A DNA stretch of 64,000 nucleotides from positions 30,108,756 to 30,172,755 of the forward strand of contig OZ026834.1 in NCBI GenBank assembly GCA_964023205.1, read 5' to 3'. Origin of the DNA: Lutraria lutraria. Lineage: Eukaryota > Mollusca > Bivalvia > Venerida > Mactridae. Of the stretch, positions 44,836-58,479 are shown piece after piece. A program made the translations under genes and the position numbers. Position 1 is the stretch's first letter; each line of letters begins with the position of its first letter. Below the pieces are notes generated by a model, which had not been told where the DNA came from, ran no database searches, and was given only the letters and a program-made list of their open reading frames with translations.

Positions 44836-46350
44836 GTTTACCATGTTGTTAGATGTTTGCATTATCATATTATATTATTATTATACTTTTTATTATAATC
44901 ATTATTATATTGAATATAATTCGATATAATAAAAAATGTTTAGTTTCGACACACTGATAATAAATATAATCACACCTTCGTGCACCTGTCCGCGACAGTT
45001 ACTAATTGTTTTAGAAACCAACAGTAATAATTTACCGGAAGTGACGTCTTCTTCACACTTCACATCATCACGTGACATTTTTACATGACTTATTACACTC
45101 ATACTTACCAGGGCATACATGAATAAATTAATCAACAATTTATATACCGCTGTCTATGTAACATTTAATTGATGTAATCTTTCGGGAAAAAATATTTATT
45201 GTACCCTCTGGAGATATTTGGACCTAAGATGAAACCACGTAATAATTGTTACATTTATCTTAATTTAGGCTGTGAAACTATACATAGATATCATCTCTCC
45301 ATGACGCCTTAATTACTGTCTAAGTTAATTAAGGACTTAGTTATATGGCTGGTTACATATTTTTCCTATTTTTTTCTTTCATATCCTCTTACTGTATATA
45401 TGTGTATATATGGGTGAATAAAGTTCTGTTCTCTTCTGTTCTGTTCTCTCTTATTTTCAAAGATTTCAAGTAACAATGAGCATGTATTTAGGTTATGTTT
45501 TGGTGTTAATTAATTCTCCTGAAAATGTTACTTGAAATATCAATTTTGCGCAATTTACAAGACGGTCTTATGTATTTTAACAAGTTTGCTCTAGACGAAA
45601 TACAAACTATTCGATACGAACTTTAAAGATAATAAGCACTATTAATGGGTCTTTAAGTATTATTCAATATTTAATAATGCTGCGAGTATCCAGTAATATA
45701 AGGGATAAATGCGTCGATTCCATTTGACACAATCAAGCCTTTTTTAAATAGAAAAAATGTGGTCATTTTATCCAAACTTATTTTTTCGTGGTATGTGATT
45801 CGCTGATCTATTACTTTAAAACACAAACGTAATCTATCAAGCATACATGTATAAATAATGCATATTTGTCGATAAAAGACGATGGAATTCTTATTATAAA
45901 TCAATTACTGTAACCTATATTGGTCCGCAATTTATATTCTATTTGATACAACTGAATGATGATACCAAATCTACGGTTGGAATAAAAAGCCACTATCTTA
46001 AAAACAATAAGTTTAAAGACGAATATCTCGTAGATATATATTGATAAGATAATGCATGTAGTTCAGCGGAACATGTTATTGACGATTGTCGCTATTGTGA
46101 ATTGATGGTCGAGTTTTGATTTACGTATTATATGGAAATTGTATATCTCAGCTAATTAATAAATGGAGCATATTCAACTAGTTTATGAAATCCTTATTTA
46201 GGCGATTCAAAAAAAGATTATTTGTTTTTAAGTTATTTTCTAGACAATAAGGAACGAGAATAATGCATTAAAGTTAATTTAAATAAGAAAAATGAACTAG
46301 CTTGGCTTTTTAAAATAAATGAACAAATAATTGTGAATTAATAGTTTTGA
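44836..46350. other. Gene-poor region with a promoter-like motif cluster and a retroelement-like tail
   Basis: At 45035-45075, CCGGAAGTGACGTC (ETS site overlapping a CRE half) is followed by CATCACGTGACATT (E-box). At 45415-45447, TGAATAAAGTTCTGTTCTCTTCTGTTCTG looks like the tandem-pentamer 3' end of a non-LTR element. Frames at 44905-45138 and 45671-45904 are unsupported. Confidence 0.35.
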
Positions 46351-46465
46351 TATGCAATGCAATCTCTGCAAAGCAACACCCTTTGGGAGTAGCAGAATTA
46401 TATTTGTTGTCGTTGTTGAGAGGTTGTTACTCAAGAGAGGACCGCTTTGGAGAGGTTGTACTGTA
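46351..46465 (+). mobile_element. Family A MITE-like element, short form
   Basis: TATGCAATGCAATCTCTGCA to TTTGGAGAGGTTGTACTGTA. Only one GAGAGGTTGTTACTC block, no 74-bp expansion. Confidence 0.65.
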
Positions 46466-46716
46466 TGTTAATATGTTTTACTTGTGAGACATTATGTTGT
46501 CATAATGTTTATACTTCTATCTTGAAGTCATCGAGTGTTAACATACTAAGAGCGATCGTTCGATGGTTTTGTAATAACAAATGAATGGAAGTCGGATTAG
46601 TATGTTTAAAATGAATCCGAAAAAAAAACAGTTTAACATTGATTTGTTTTTCAGTTACTTATTAAATTCATAGGGTCCTGTTTCCCAATAATGGGTCTCT
46701 TTTTTAATCTGTTCTA

Positions 46717-46900
46717 CTAAGGGGCCGTTTACTGTACGGTCTTTACCAACTACTCATCAGAATGGCTAAACTGGTTCCCGTTGACTTGTGTGTACAAAGC
46801 CGGTTCCCGTTTGACTTGTGTGTACAAAGCCTTTGGTGCACTGCAACATGGAACGGGAACCAGTTTACAGAATGACCGCTTAATACGGACTTCAACTGTA
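46717..46900. mobile_element. Palindromic element carrying AACTGGTTCCCG / CGGGAACCAGTT, with a partial internal duplication
   Basis: CTAAACTGGTTCCCGTTGAC and then, 37 bases on, GGTTCCCGTTTGACTTGTGT repeat the same left block. A single right block, GGAACGGGAACCAGTTTA, follows. Compare 28823-28892. Confidence 0.55.
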
Positions 46901-49900
46901 TTTTATACCCTCTTTTTTGAAAGACAAACTCTACAACCAGTCATTCCGATGTGACAGAATACCCATTCGGATTTACTTGTATAATTGTTTGATAATTAGT
47001 GTTCTAAAAAAGGCTTCCTGATCAATTCAGTTTGTAATTTCATTTATTTTTATTGTACTTTGTTACCCTTTAAAATTATGGTGTAATGCATGGATGTGGT
47101 ATTGATTAAAACGACTTCGCCTTCGTAGAAAACCATAGAGCATCAATGTAACAATGTAATCAATTCTAAAACACCGATCACCCACGTACGAATCCAGTAC
47201 GTTGTACTTAAAATGATACAAAAACGACTTTTTGTCTAATTGTCTACCGTCTGTGTACCGCGTTTATTAGCGCGTGAATACCTAGCCACACTTTCTGTGT
47301 TATATAACGTGCATTTTCATCATCTTGTATAAGTTGACACTTGTCAACCATCTTCACGACTAGAGCCATTAATTCCTCACCTAACATTAATTTCTGACGA
47401 GGAAAGTAATATTTACTTTTATGTTGCATTCTGAACGATAGCTTTTATTGCCAAACACTTTTAGGAGGAGTTCTGCATCTTATTTTTTACGATAATCTCG
47501 CGAGGCAATACGTGCTTACAACATGGTATTCGTTATGACTCTCATTTCCTGTAATTGTTTTAGATTTATTATATTCGTACTTTAGACGAGGTTGATGACC
47601 CTAACATTTGCTAGTATCTTGATATTTCTACGTGTATCTTCAACACACAACAGAAAAAAATACAACGGGTATTAAGGGTCAATCTGGGGCCCTTAACTTT
47701 TAAATACTATAGTAGTCAACTCTACAGTAGTTAGAGGCATTGTACATAGAAGTTGCTTCTGTCGCAGTATGAATAAGTTCAATGAGTGAAAAGAAACAAT
47801 ATTATAATTATGTAAGGTTAAGCTAGGAACCAAACAATTAATATTTATTTAATTGCATGTTACTAAATACGAGAGACGATTCTTATAAAGCAATGTCCCT
47901 TAAGGTACGAAATTTAAGATATATGACAAATGGAACATATTTATATACTATATGCTACATTCGCGCAGTAACTAAATTAATATACAACCTTGATGACTAC
48001 CTATTTATTTTCTTGTACTTTATTTGATAATGAACTTAAATGAATTAATAATGTACCAAATTATATTAATCAAATTAATACTAACTTGTTAGATAATAAA
48101 CAATATGGATGCAAACAGTTGACAATATGGTTCGACTGTTATAAGTTAGTATTCGTTATGAATAAATGAATAATGTAGACTTATTAATTAACAGAGGGAC
48201 GGAAACAAATAGTTTCCCCTCGCAGCCTTCTCAACCAATGTCGCACAAAGGACGCTTGGTAGCATTTTAGTTCAGTAACGTTCTGCTTGCAATTAGACTA
48301 TATTTGGATTTAAATACAGACATTGGAATATTTTGATTACTCTGTTAGGTGAGTGTTATTATATTCTTTAGCAAATTTATGAAAAATATTGAATTGTGGA
48401 TTGTGGTTCGGCATGATATGTGCTTTATAAGTTAAATAGATTTCGACGCAATTTAAAGAATCAATCTAAATATACGGTACCAATTTTTTTGTGTTTATTT
48501 TGATTTAAGAGGCTCTTTGTCTGGTATTGCTTTTTAAGTAAATAATTATCATCTATGGTAAATGATAACATCTCAAAGACAAATAATTCAGTATCAGAAA
48601 AAAATCAGTATTGTGGTAAGCGATGTTTTGCCCTTTGTATTTTACCTATTACATGCGTTATTACTTGTTAACCTAAACTAGAGAATAATTTTCTTAGATC
48701 TGTATCGATTTATTACATATCAAACCCTATTTATGTAAAATTAATTCTATTTCTTAAGTTTTGTTTAAATCTTATTATTTTGCTTTCAATCAAATCAAAA
48801 CATTTTATATAGATAATTTTCTTTTTCGGAAGGGAGCCGATTTTTTTCTAAAAATGCTTAAAATGCTACAAAAATGTAAAGAACCAATGAATTATCATGA
48901 AGGAATTTTCATAAATAGATTATCATAATGAATCATCGTAGATTAATCATCAATAATAACTCATAATAAAAAATCATGATAGTATTGAAGAAGAAAAAAA
49001 GCACATGCAATAAGAAGGGCCACCACTTTCGGACTTGTGTATATACTGTAAAACTTTCTAGCTAAAGTCCTTTCGTGTACTTGTATTGTGCCTTATTAAT
49101 AATGCAATATACACAACTAAATTTGTTATTTTAATAATGTATACCATACTGACATTCTGTCGATCGAGCATACAGCACAGTAAATAACTTTTTATCGTTC
49201 TTATTTTATCGCTCATTTTCATCGATTTTTGTGTCCAGAGTGTCAATTTACTGATGGTATTTTATCGATTACATAATATCGATTTATTGGCAGTAAAATC
49301 CCTATGGGTACATAAAATGTATTAATACATACACGAAATGGTGTACATTCTACAATATTCTCCATTTATTTTCACTTAAGGATGAACACAGTACCTAAGA
49401 TTGATCTTTATGTGCAGTTCCCGCCTGAGTGTGTCTGTACGATTAAAACGATGAATTTCGTCTTTAAATGTGAACTTCATTTTTTAATTTAGACATTACC
49501 TCAATTATGAAACTTTTTTTTTTTAATTTACGTTTCATCTCTGCCAATTTTGATTATAATCGACACATTTCTTCATTGAAACAAAACCTCTTAAATGTGA
49601 CGGCTTAAACTTCAAAGATCCTTGTTCAGAAGAGAAATGACCAGATCAGAGCTAACTGTTTTACCAATCTTTATTACAAGTCTTACTTTAAGACAAAACA
49701 GTTATTATTGCACAAAAAGACAAGTTAATTGAACGTACTGATATTAAAATAACTTGCTTCAACGCAATAAATAAATGATTCGCTTGTGAGTAGTTGCCAT
49801 TACACTCGTCTGAACAGTTTTCGTGAGGTCAACGATAATGGATTCATCATGCTTTAGAAGACTTTTTTCATCCGGGCACTGGGTGTAAATCCATGCACTG

Positions 49901-52576
49901 AGCATAAGGTCCTGAAAAGTGTGTGATAATCAAACGGACGGGCACAGTGCGCATGCGTGACCAATTTTCTGATGACTAAGACAGGATTCCATGACCCTCC
50001 ACTTTCTCTTACGTGCGTGCATAAATCTTTGAAGATCTCTCGTACTTTACTAAGACGTAAATCTTTTTGTTGTATGGGAAGTTTGTTTTTAAAGTCATGA
50101 ATATTTGAATGGTTGACGTGGAATTCAATACATCATGAATTTAGCTATACCTCAATCCATGCTTTTAATGAACCTGATGTCAGGTGATGTGATTGAAAGC
50201 GTCTGATTGATACCATCTCATTAAACAGCTTGAAGAGCGAGCAGGTACACTGTCATGTATGTGTTAGTTCTATCTATATGAGATTGCAAATATTTGCCAT
50301 TTGTATTAATTAAACCGGATCATAGCCCTCCATTGTAATCGATAGATCAATTACAAAGACGATTAATTAATAAACATATCAATAATCAATAATCGTATAT
50401 CAATAGTAATACATATTGTGTGTGTTAATGCATTAACATGCAAGCTGGCATCAACTATCAAATAATCTCTTTGCAGACAAAATTTAACCCCTGTTGTAAT
50501 TAATTATTAACTACATTTTCGTGTACCATCAATTCAGACCAATATTCATTTCCATTGTCATTTTAAACTCACAATATTCGCGAATATTAACATCATAATC
50601 ATCATCTTCATCATCACTTTCATCATCACCACCACCATCACCTTCATCTTTATCATCTTGTTCATCATCATCATCATCATTACCATCATCATCATCATTT
50701 TGCTCATACTCCTCTTCCTCCTCATCTACCTCCTCTACTTATCATCACCATCATCATAATCTTTATATCGTCTTCTTCATCATCATCATCTTTATTATCA
50801 GCAATTGTAATAGATGCAGCAAACAGGGACTGCAGCAGACGCACTACAACCACAACACCAGCAACAACTTTATTATCATCATCATTACTTCCACCATTAC
50901 CATCTTCAATGTCAACAACAACAACAACAACAACCACAACAAGAAGAAGCTTTCAGCAACAATGAAATCTAAACATGAATAAGACAATTATTTTACTACA
51001 CATGCATATTTTACAGTGAACATCAGGACAATGCATTCTGTAGACTCAAATACAGAAATAGAGCAATACATGTCTATAAGTAACAACTTGACAAACACAA
51101 ATTTACGTTCATACTTGAGACTACACATAACGTTACATACTAAATAATGTAATGTTAAATAGCAGAAAGCGACATTTATGTTATTAATTGTTTGCCTTCC
51201 ATGGGTCGACAGGCAAATGCGATTTATACTGTTGCGTTGAAAGTTACATTGTTAATGGTATTAAAACTAGTTTTTACTGTTAAGTGTGAAACGGTTGCCA
51301 TAGAAACAAGTGTGATATTAAAAGATACATTTAAAACTACTAAAAACATGTTCGAATAGATTCAGTTGATGATAATTGACATTGAATGGATGTAATTATC
51401 GGCGTGGGAAGTGAAATTAATTGAAAACAAACACAAAAGTTTAACGGTGGGAATTCGGAATTGATTGTATTTTACCGATATGAACTAGTTCGAGATATTG
51501 CGTTTTTTGTTTAATTCAATTGAATGTGAATATTGTTGTTTTTTTAAATATTTTTAAGCCTTAAACAACATCAAATTTTATACAACTAAAATCACTTGCT
51601 TTATATGAGTAAAATTTTAATTCGTGATTTTTTTTCTATCTTATTTTGGCATATTTACCATGTGTTTGACTGAAGACATATTGCCTTCATTTCATTTGGG
51701 AACGAGGGTCACAACTTTCTCCCGGTTAAATATTGAGAAAATGGTTAAATAAACTAATTACAGTTGAACACATCTTTCCTTTCTACCTTCAACAAGACCA
51801 CCAAATCGTCTTGGTGTGGAAACCGATTTACAACCCAATAGCGAAGTTAGAACTCAAGAACCATTGACATTTTATCATCCCTTCCTATCAATGTCATTGT
51901 TGTTTTTGTTAAGTTGCTGACTGTGTTCTTCTATTCGTTCTACATTAATTTTGTCGTACAGAGAATATCGCAATAAAACTCAATCACTAGTGTTTTCCGT
52001 TCGACGTTTTCTATTTTCTTCTTTTCCCTCTCCAAATGTCAACACAAATACATTGGACTCATAAAATATTAAACCTTATATTTACATAGCGGTAAAAGGT
52101 GACTGTTTGCGTGAAACTTGAAAGATAAAGATGAATCATATACAAGTACTGATCCAATGCACATGAATTTAATCGAATTTATTCTATAATCAAATGATCT
52201 TTATGCCGAATTTATTGATCAAATGCAAGAATTAGTGAACGAGATTGATAAATCTCAAAGATGATCACATACCCTCACCAAAGAAAAGTCTCAATTATGT
52301 ATTCACGAAGTATTGATATACCCAAATTGTTGTAAGCTATGAGCGCGCAAAACCAATGTAATCATTCATAAACACTGGCAAAACAAAAGGTTACTTTCTA
52401 TGAACAGTTATTCTTGGATCGGGGAGAGAGAGAGCCAGATAAGCGTTTTAAAAAACTGAATTGCAGCATTTTCTGATGGACTACAAACAAATGCACAACT
52501 ATTTCTTTCAAATCCTTGAAACTATTTCGGTTGAAGTAAGATCATTAACGTTTTTTTGTTGGGGGTGGGGGGGGGG
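46901..52576. other. Gene-poor region
   Basis: 48224-48284 has a strong acceptor-like tract (TTTCCCCTCGCAG) followed by 16 open codons to TAA; nothing else supports an exon. 50586-50760 is a degenerate (TCA)n/(TCC)n microsatellite and 50915-50942 an (AAC)n tract. Frames at 47244-47429, 49058-49246 and 50722-50937 are not supported. Confidence 0.4.
50586..50760 (+). repeat. Degenerate (TCA)n microsatellite
   Basis: ATCATCATCATTACCATCAT and related triplets over 170 bases. The opposite strand gives the poly-D/V frame at 50722-50937. Confidence 0.9.
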
Positions 52577-52796
52577 GTACGTCCGTTTTCAACCGTCAGA
52601 GTCATATGAGGTGGACAGTTCACCTAACCATCGTTCCTGGGAAGAACCAGTACTAGACACCTAACCTCTGTAAGCAACTTCCTATACATTCTCACATAAA
52701 GAAACATGGTCGGTAGCTGGGCTGGAACCCACAATCCTCTATCAGTGAGAGGTTACAGTGTTTTGAAGTCAGCGACCTTAACCACTCAACCACGGA
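52577..52796 (-). mobile_element. tRNA-derived SINE, family 1
   Basis: CCTTAACCACTCAACCACGG at the right is the inverted head. ACCTAACCATCGTTCCTGGG and TCACATAAAGAAACATGGTC are in the body. The two + strand frames here are antisense SINE translations. A poly-G tract abuts the tail end. Confidence 0.75.
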
Positions 52797-54243
52797 TTAT
52801 TAATGACACACAAAAGAAGATTTATTTAGCCACAAGATATTATTGGCTTAGTACATCAATTAATACAGCTAAAGCTTTTCTCTATGTTCTCTAAAAAGAG
52901 GAAAAAATGTGGGAATAGCCATAAACGTGAGTTGATTATATAAGATATTTGGTAGATGCTAATGACCGTGTTATTATTATGGCATTGTATCATCTAACCT
53001 TTGATGTTCGCTTTTAGAATCCCAACGTTTTCATTAAGGCAACATTTACACAGTCTTATGGGACAATTATTGCTGTATTAATTTCTAGGGATGTAAATGG
53101 ATTGTTGATAAATGTTATGTATTCATTATTACATGTAAAAACTTGTCAGATACAATTATTTTAGTATTCTCTTGGTGCAGGCTCTTAAAGCGCCTAAGTT
53201 TGGTATACATTCTAAAATTGAAATATCCAATATTGTATTCATGCGCCGCATCATTGTGAATAAAAGTAGTTCCCTCATATTCACTCCTCTTCATCAGGCA
53301 CTGATGGTCCATATTGTATAATGTCCAAGAGATTTATGAGTTGTCATTTTGTCTAATGCTTATGACAGGGTTTGAACAATCATTTTATTTTGAAGTGTGT
53401 AGTTGTACTAAACAATGATCGATATGATATCGTTTTCCAGGTGTTGCATTTAAGCCGATAGGTTTTGTCAAATACCCTAACAATTTGATGCATATTTATA
53501 TTGGTTGCTTATAATTTTGTGTTTACAATGAGAACGTCACCTCTGTACGTTTTTTAGAACTTTTTCGTGTGGTTTTATACACTTTTTAGCTGTTGTATGC
53601 GGAAGAATACAGCAAGTCTGAAAAATGAGTCCGTGATGCCACATGATATTGCATTCACACAAACATCCAGTCGAGATACCGATTGCCGTCTTTTATTCAT
53701 TCCACAAGTTGTGGTCTACACTATTCAGTACTCGATATTTCCACCAGATAAATACAATGTCGATTCTATGGCATCTTGTTGTAGCCACTGAAAGCATGTT
53801 GCTTTCAATCGATATCCTAGTGATACTTGCTAACACTGGAACCAACAGAAAGCTATTATTTGATTGCCTGTCGTGTTAATACCAAGGCTTGGATGTGGTT
53901 TTCCACGTCTTACCTTATTGTTTATTGTTTTGTATATATCTGACATTTGTTTTTATTAAGTACAGTATACTTTTGAGCAAGAACTTGACAATGCTTGACA
54001 ACTTTCCAAACAACCACCATTAGTTAAACTACAATGTCAACAAGATGTGTTTAATCTGTAAGCACTACAGAATGTATCTATTATGATGGTGTTTTGATAA
54101 TATCGTGCAAAAAGTGGGGCCCGAACCCATTCAGAACCCATCTGTATGATAGGAGGAACAGCTTTTAACCTATATCAGAGTATTCAGTATTTTATACAGA
54201 ATATGATCCTTTTTATGTTTCATGTATGTATAGATTATATGTA
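52797..54243. other. Intergenic, no gene seen
   Basis: Overlapping frames at 53115-53312 (-), 53567-53791 and 53643-53879 lack motifs and splice context. Confidence 0.4.
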
Positions 54244-54423
54244 TACTGTACAACCTCTCCGGAGCGGCCGCCTTTGAGCAACAGCCTCCCTTCAACAACA
54301 GCATGATTTTTCCAAATGCATGATTTTACTTTAAATTTCCTCTCTAGAGCAACGACCTACCTTTCAACAACAACATAATTTCGTTACTCTTAAAGGGTGT
54401 TGCTTTGGAGAGGTTGCACTGTA
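54244..54423 (-). mobile_element. Family A MITE-like element, reverse orientation, unexpanded
   Basis: TACTGTACAACCTCTCCGGA to GCTTTGGAGAGGTTGCACTGTA, interior AACAACAGCATGATTTTTCC. It is followed after 10 bases by a forward copy. Confidence 0.8.
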
Positions 54424-54433
54424 TAAATATAAG

Positions 54434-54761
54434 TACAGTGCAACCTCTGTAGAGCAACACCCTGTTGGAGCTACAAACATTGGCTGTTGTATAGAGGTTG
54501 TTGCTCAACAGAGGTTGAATTTATAGTAAATATCAGTTTAGGGAAATTTTAAAGGTGTTGTTATAGAGAGGTTGTTGCTCTACAGAGGTTGAATTTATAG
54601 TAAATATCAGTTTAGGGAAATTTTGAAGGTGTTGTTATAGAGAGGTTGTTGCTCTACAGAGGTTGAATTTATAGTAAATATCAGTTTAGGGAAATTTTGA
54701 AGGTGTTGTTATAGAGAGGTTGCTGCTCTACAGAGGGCCGCTTTGGAGAGGTTTTACTGTA
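54434..54761 (+). mobile_element. Family A MITE-like element with three near-identical 74-bp units
   Basis: Starts TACAGTGCAACCTCTGTAGA and ends GGAGAGGTTTTACTGTA. The units AGGTTGTTGCTCTACAGAGG, TTGAATTTATAGTAAATATC, AGTTTAGGGAAATTTTGAAG, GTGTTGTTATAGAG repeat with one or two changes each. Confidence 0.9.
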
Positions 54762-56239
54762 CATGTAAATAGTATATTAAGAAGTATATACATGAACAGT
54801 GTTGTGTATCTTAGACAGAAACTACAAATACTGTTGCCAACCGAGTTTTTTCTACTCAATTGATTGGAATTTGTCATTGTCATTTGTTATAAATAGTACT
54901 TTTTATATCAATTATAAAGTTCGACTTTTGTTGTAGGAAGTGCATTTAGAAATGTTGCAAACACACAGAGCAGAAAAAAACTTATAAAAGACAAAAAAAA
55001 TTGTCATTAAATTATTGCAGCATTCCTTCTTCCAATACAATCTACGTGTTTCTCTTGATTCATATACCACAAAAAGGATTGTGAAAATAGTCTTGTCGTC
55101 TCGCATACAGTATACGACTTGTCTTCATTAAGAATACTTTATTGGAACCGATGTTTAAGTATTGAGCCCCATTGGAAAAGAGCATGACTTTGGTTCCGTA
55201 CATTGGTTTTTCTCATTTCTAGGCATGTTCTACTTTCAGTCACGGACTGCTGTACGGTTTCCTTTGGGACGCGTTATATCGATTCATCCTTTGTATCTTT
55301 GTTCGTGATATCAATTATTTATGTATCCATGAATCACATTGTACATCGAAAAATTGGTACTTGTAGTCAGTCAGTATATGAGAATATTGAGAATTCAACT
55401 GATGCAAGGGAATGCTATGTTAAACTGACGTTTCATTATCTGGTGTATTTATACTATTCAGCATTTTTAGCCCACGCAGGAAATGTGTCCATACGTATGC
55501 ATAACCAACCAGGATAAATTACTCGAACAAAAACATTGGATGATCCCCTCACTTGAGCAAAGGTATTAGTTGCTGCATGGACAACATCTAAAATTAATAT
55601 GATATTAGTTTTTGAAATATTTGACTACCTAAAATTTTATTTACTTATCAAGATATAAAATGACTGATGGTAGGGATGTGCTAGGCGATTAAACTGTTTT
55701 AAAGACATTGATTGGTGTGACGTTTCTGTACTGAAATAGTAACTTAATTATGTAGTTAGCGAGACGGGGCTCTGATTTTTCGTCTTGCTAAAACCCTTCT
55801 TAATGAACCAGAAGAGTCAATAGTCTTTGTGCTTGTGATATCTTAATGCAAGATGAATCAAAGCACTTAAAGTACTCATGTAAACTGAACTTACATACAC
55901 TTACTTGCACTGTAACATGGAACGGAACAAGTTAAACAATTGCATGGCGGACGTATACAACATAATACTTCGGTCCGCATCAAAATCCATGCGTGCCGAG
56001 CGAGGGTCGGCTATGGAAAGCTAAACTATCGTTCATCACTCAACCAGGCTATCCGTGAGAAATATTGGCATGCGGTGGTGCGACCAAAACTTCTAAAATT
56101 TGTCAGATAGTCATTGGTTAACAATATGTTATATTTTGTGAAGAAAATATTTCGTTTTAAAGGTCCACGTAATGAATTTACAACGAAACAAGTGATGGGC
56201 GGATACATTTCATTGTACAGCCAATCCCATGTTAGCGAC
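54762..56239. other. Intergenic, no gene seen
   Basis: The 104-aa frame at 55203-55517 starts at TTG, is cysteine/aromatic-rich and has no motif. The - strand frame at 56026-56241 is also unsupported. Confidence 0.4.
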
Positions 56240-56396
56240 AATCACCGAATAAAGGCCACTCTGTGAATGAAGTCCATTCTTGAAAAAATGTCATAAATCA
56301 TTTAGAACAAATTAACCTCCGAATAAGGGCCACCTGTCAATAAAATCCACATTATGTCTTTCCCAAGTCTGACCTTTGTTCACAGGTTTGACTGTA
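56240..56396 (+). mobile_element. MITE-like element, family B
   Basis: Interior ACCGAATAAAGGCCACTCTG and AATAAGGGCCACCTGTCAAT. Right end TGTTCACAGGTTTGACTGTA. Confidence 0.6.
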
Positions 56397-57485
56397 CTTT
56401 TACCTCACGGGGAAAGAGATAAAGCTCTGCAGATGTGAGTTTGATAAATAAAGCAACAGTTTATGTATTTTAGCGACCGTCTGATTAGACACTTACAATT
56501 AACACGTTTGTGAGTATTGTTATAAGATATTGTATTAATTATTATCAACAGCGGTATAAGCTCGTACGTTTACTGTAAATCGTTACCAGGTTAAATACAT
56601 TCTAACATGTGGTAATAATTTCTTCTACCATTTCATAACAAGTAGCTTCATTCATAAGTGTGAGCAGTGTACAAGCGTGTACTATATGAGTGGTATTATT
56701 GACTGTTCAACTATGGCGTCATCAAGTTTAAACCCGCGCATGCGCAATATTATGAAAATATATTTTCGAGCCATTAAATGTAAAATTCGTTTTAAACGGA
56801 TCTTAGATTATTTAATGTGTGCGATGACACGAAGTATTAGTTTCATTTGATTGAATTGTTTATTAACCAAACCTTTGATCTGTCTCAATATGTGCATGTC
56901 ACGAAGTTTGACCACGATCATCGGAACACAGTATAACTAAATTAAGCAAGTTTAAAACAAAGATATTGATTTAAGTTATTACATGCCGATGCCCAAAATT
57001 ATTATCTCACATAGAGGCTGACAGATTTTGAAAACCATAATAATCTTTATAGGTTTCAATAATAGAAAATGACTTACCATGAGATTTAAAAAAAATGATT
57101 ATCATTTGGGTTATTTTCCCTTAATGTTAGTTTGCATTGTAGTCAATGGGATTAGGCCATTTTTCAATGATATAAGAAATAATAACACCCTTTTCAATGA
57201 ACAATCATGGTAAGAAGGTACAATAACACTTTATCAGTCTAATTTGATAAAGAAAAAAAATAGGTCACCATGCAATATCAGTATTTTTTTTATTTTTCAA
57301 CAAGGGCAACAGCTTTTGCATTTTTTTTAAATGTGTGGTAAAATTAGTTAAAATACCAAATGTAGCTATCCAAGATATGATAAATGATAATTGGGCTATA
57401 CTATTATTTGTTATATTAACATTTTTGTGTAGCAATGATCAGATACGTCAGCAGCGGACAGTATTAGGCATCTGACATTATGTAG
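56397..57485. other. Intergenic; NRF-1-like site near 56735
   Basis: CAACTATGGCGTCATCAAG followed by CCGCGCATGCGCAATATT is promoter-like. An ATG at 56713 opens 46 codons (MASSSLNPRMRNIMKIYFRA...) without a donor or motif, so no gene is called. Confidence 0.35.
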
Positions 57486-57597
57486 ATATCACATCCCACA
57501 TAGGGTGATAAAACGTAATGTTCACCGGAGACAAGTAATGTCAACCGATGCGTTAGAGTGAACATTACGTTCTATCACCCTATGTAGGATGTGATAT
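57486..57597. repeat. Near-perfect 40-bp inverted repeat with 32-nt loop
   Basis: 57486-57525 (ATATCACATCCCACATAGGG...) is complementary to 57558-57597 at 38 of 40 positions. Further GTAATGTCA/TAACATTACG words at 57889-57917 and ATTATACC/GGTATAAT near 57602 and 57930 suggest a larger composite element to about 57940. Confidence 0.85.
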
Positions 57598-58479
57598 TTA
57601 TTTTATTATACCGAATAAAACAATAATTGAGAAAGGCACTTAATGCAACAAACATGTTTAACAAATATAACGAAAACTATAATAGAAATTGAAACGAAGC
57701 GTCTTTCTGACACCATCGTTACTTTTGCTGTCAAAATGTCTTCTCCTAAACCGGATGATGTTCTACTAAGTGCCTAAAGTGTATAGACAAGGGAAGTAAT
57801 CGATACGACAGAGATTGAATAAACCCCACACCCGGTAATATCACGTGAGCGCGTGAGGGCAGTTTCGTTATGGCAAGCGGGCCGAAATGTAATGTCAGAG
57901 GGTAACATTACGGATTATACTGAGTGAGGTATAATACATTGAATTGACGGTTGTAAATTTTCAGACAATACTCTTGTTGAGTACAAATAGGGACTGGTGT
58001 AAAGGCATCATATTTTGAAAATTCAATGCCGTAGCCTCAAAAGTTCATGTGAAAACGATGCGTATATTTTAACGATGTCTGAACAATATCTGAAACATTC
58101 TTTTATATACGTATGCAGAACATGATTTCGTATTAAAAGCCATATCTTCTAGACAAAGTTTGATCGCGGAGTATCGATAATTCTCAGACAAGCTATTTGG
58201 ATGTTAAATATATGCTGAACACGAGAATTTACCTCTTTAGATGCCAAATATTAATCATAGACCTTGCTAAAGATTTTCAATGAATGGCGTTTATGAAAGT
58301 TTGCGAAGTTTAATGTAAAATAGAATAGGGCGAGACGATATTGATGTTATTTTAAAATGAACATCGTTTTCCTGAGTTTCTTGGAAACATAGCTACGTCA
58401 TGATTTTATAGCCGATATCTAATGAATAAAATTATGCAAATGGCTCATTCGTATGTATAATTTGGAATATTTGTATACT

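Noticed and set aside
48224..48284. Strong acceptor TTTCCCCTCGCAG followed by 16 open codons
   Set aside because: Too short and no partner exon found.
50722..50937. 71-aa - strand valine/aspartate-rich frame
   Set aside because: Translation of a degenerate (TCA)n microsatellite.
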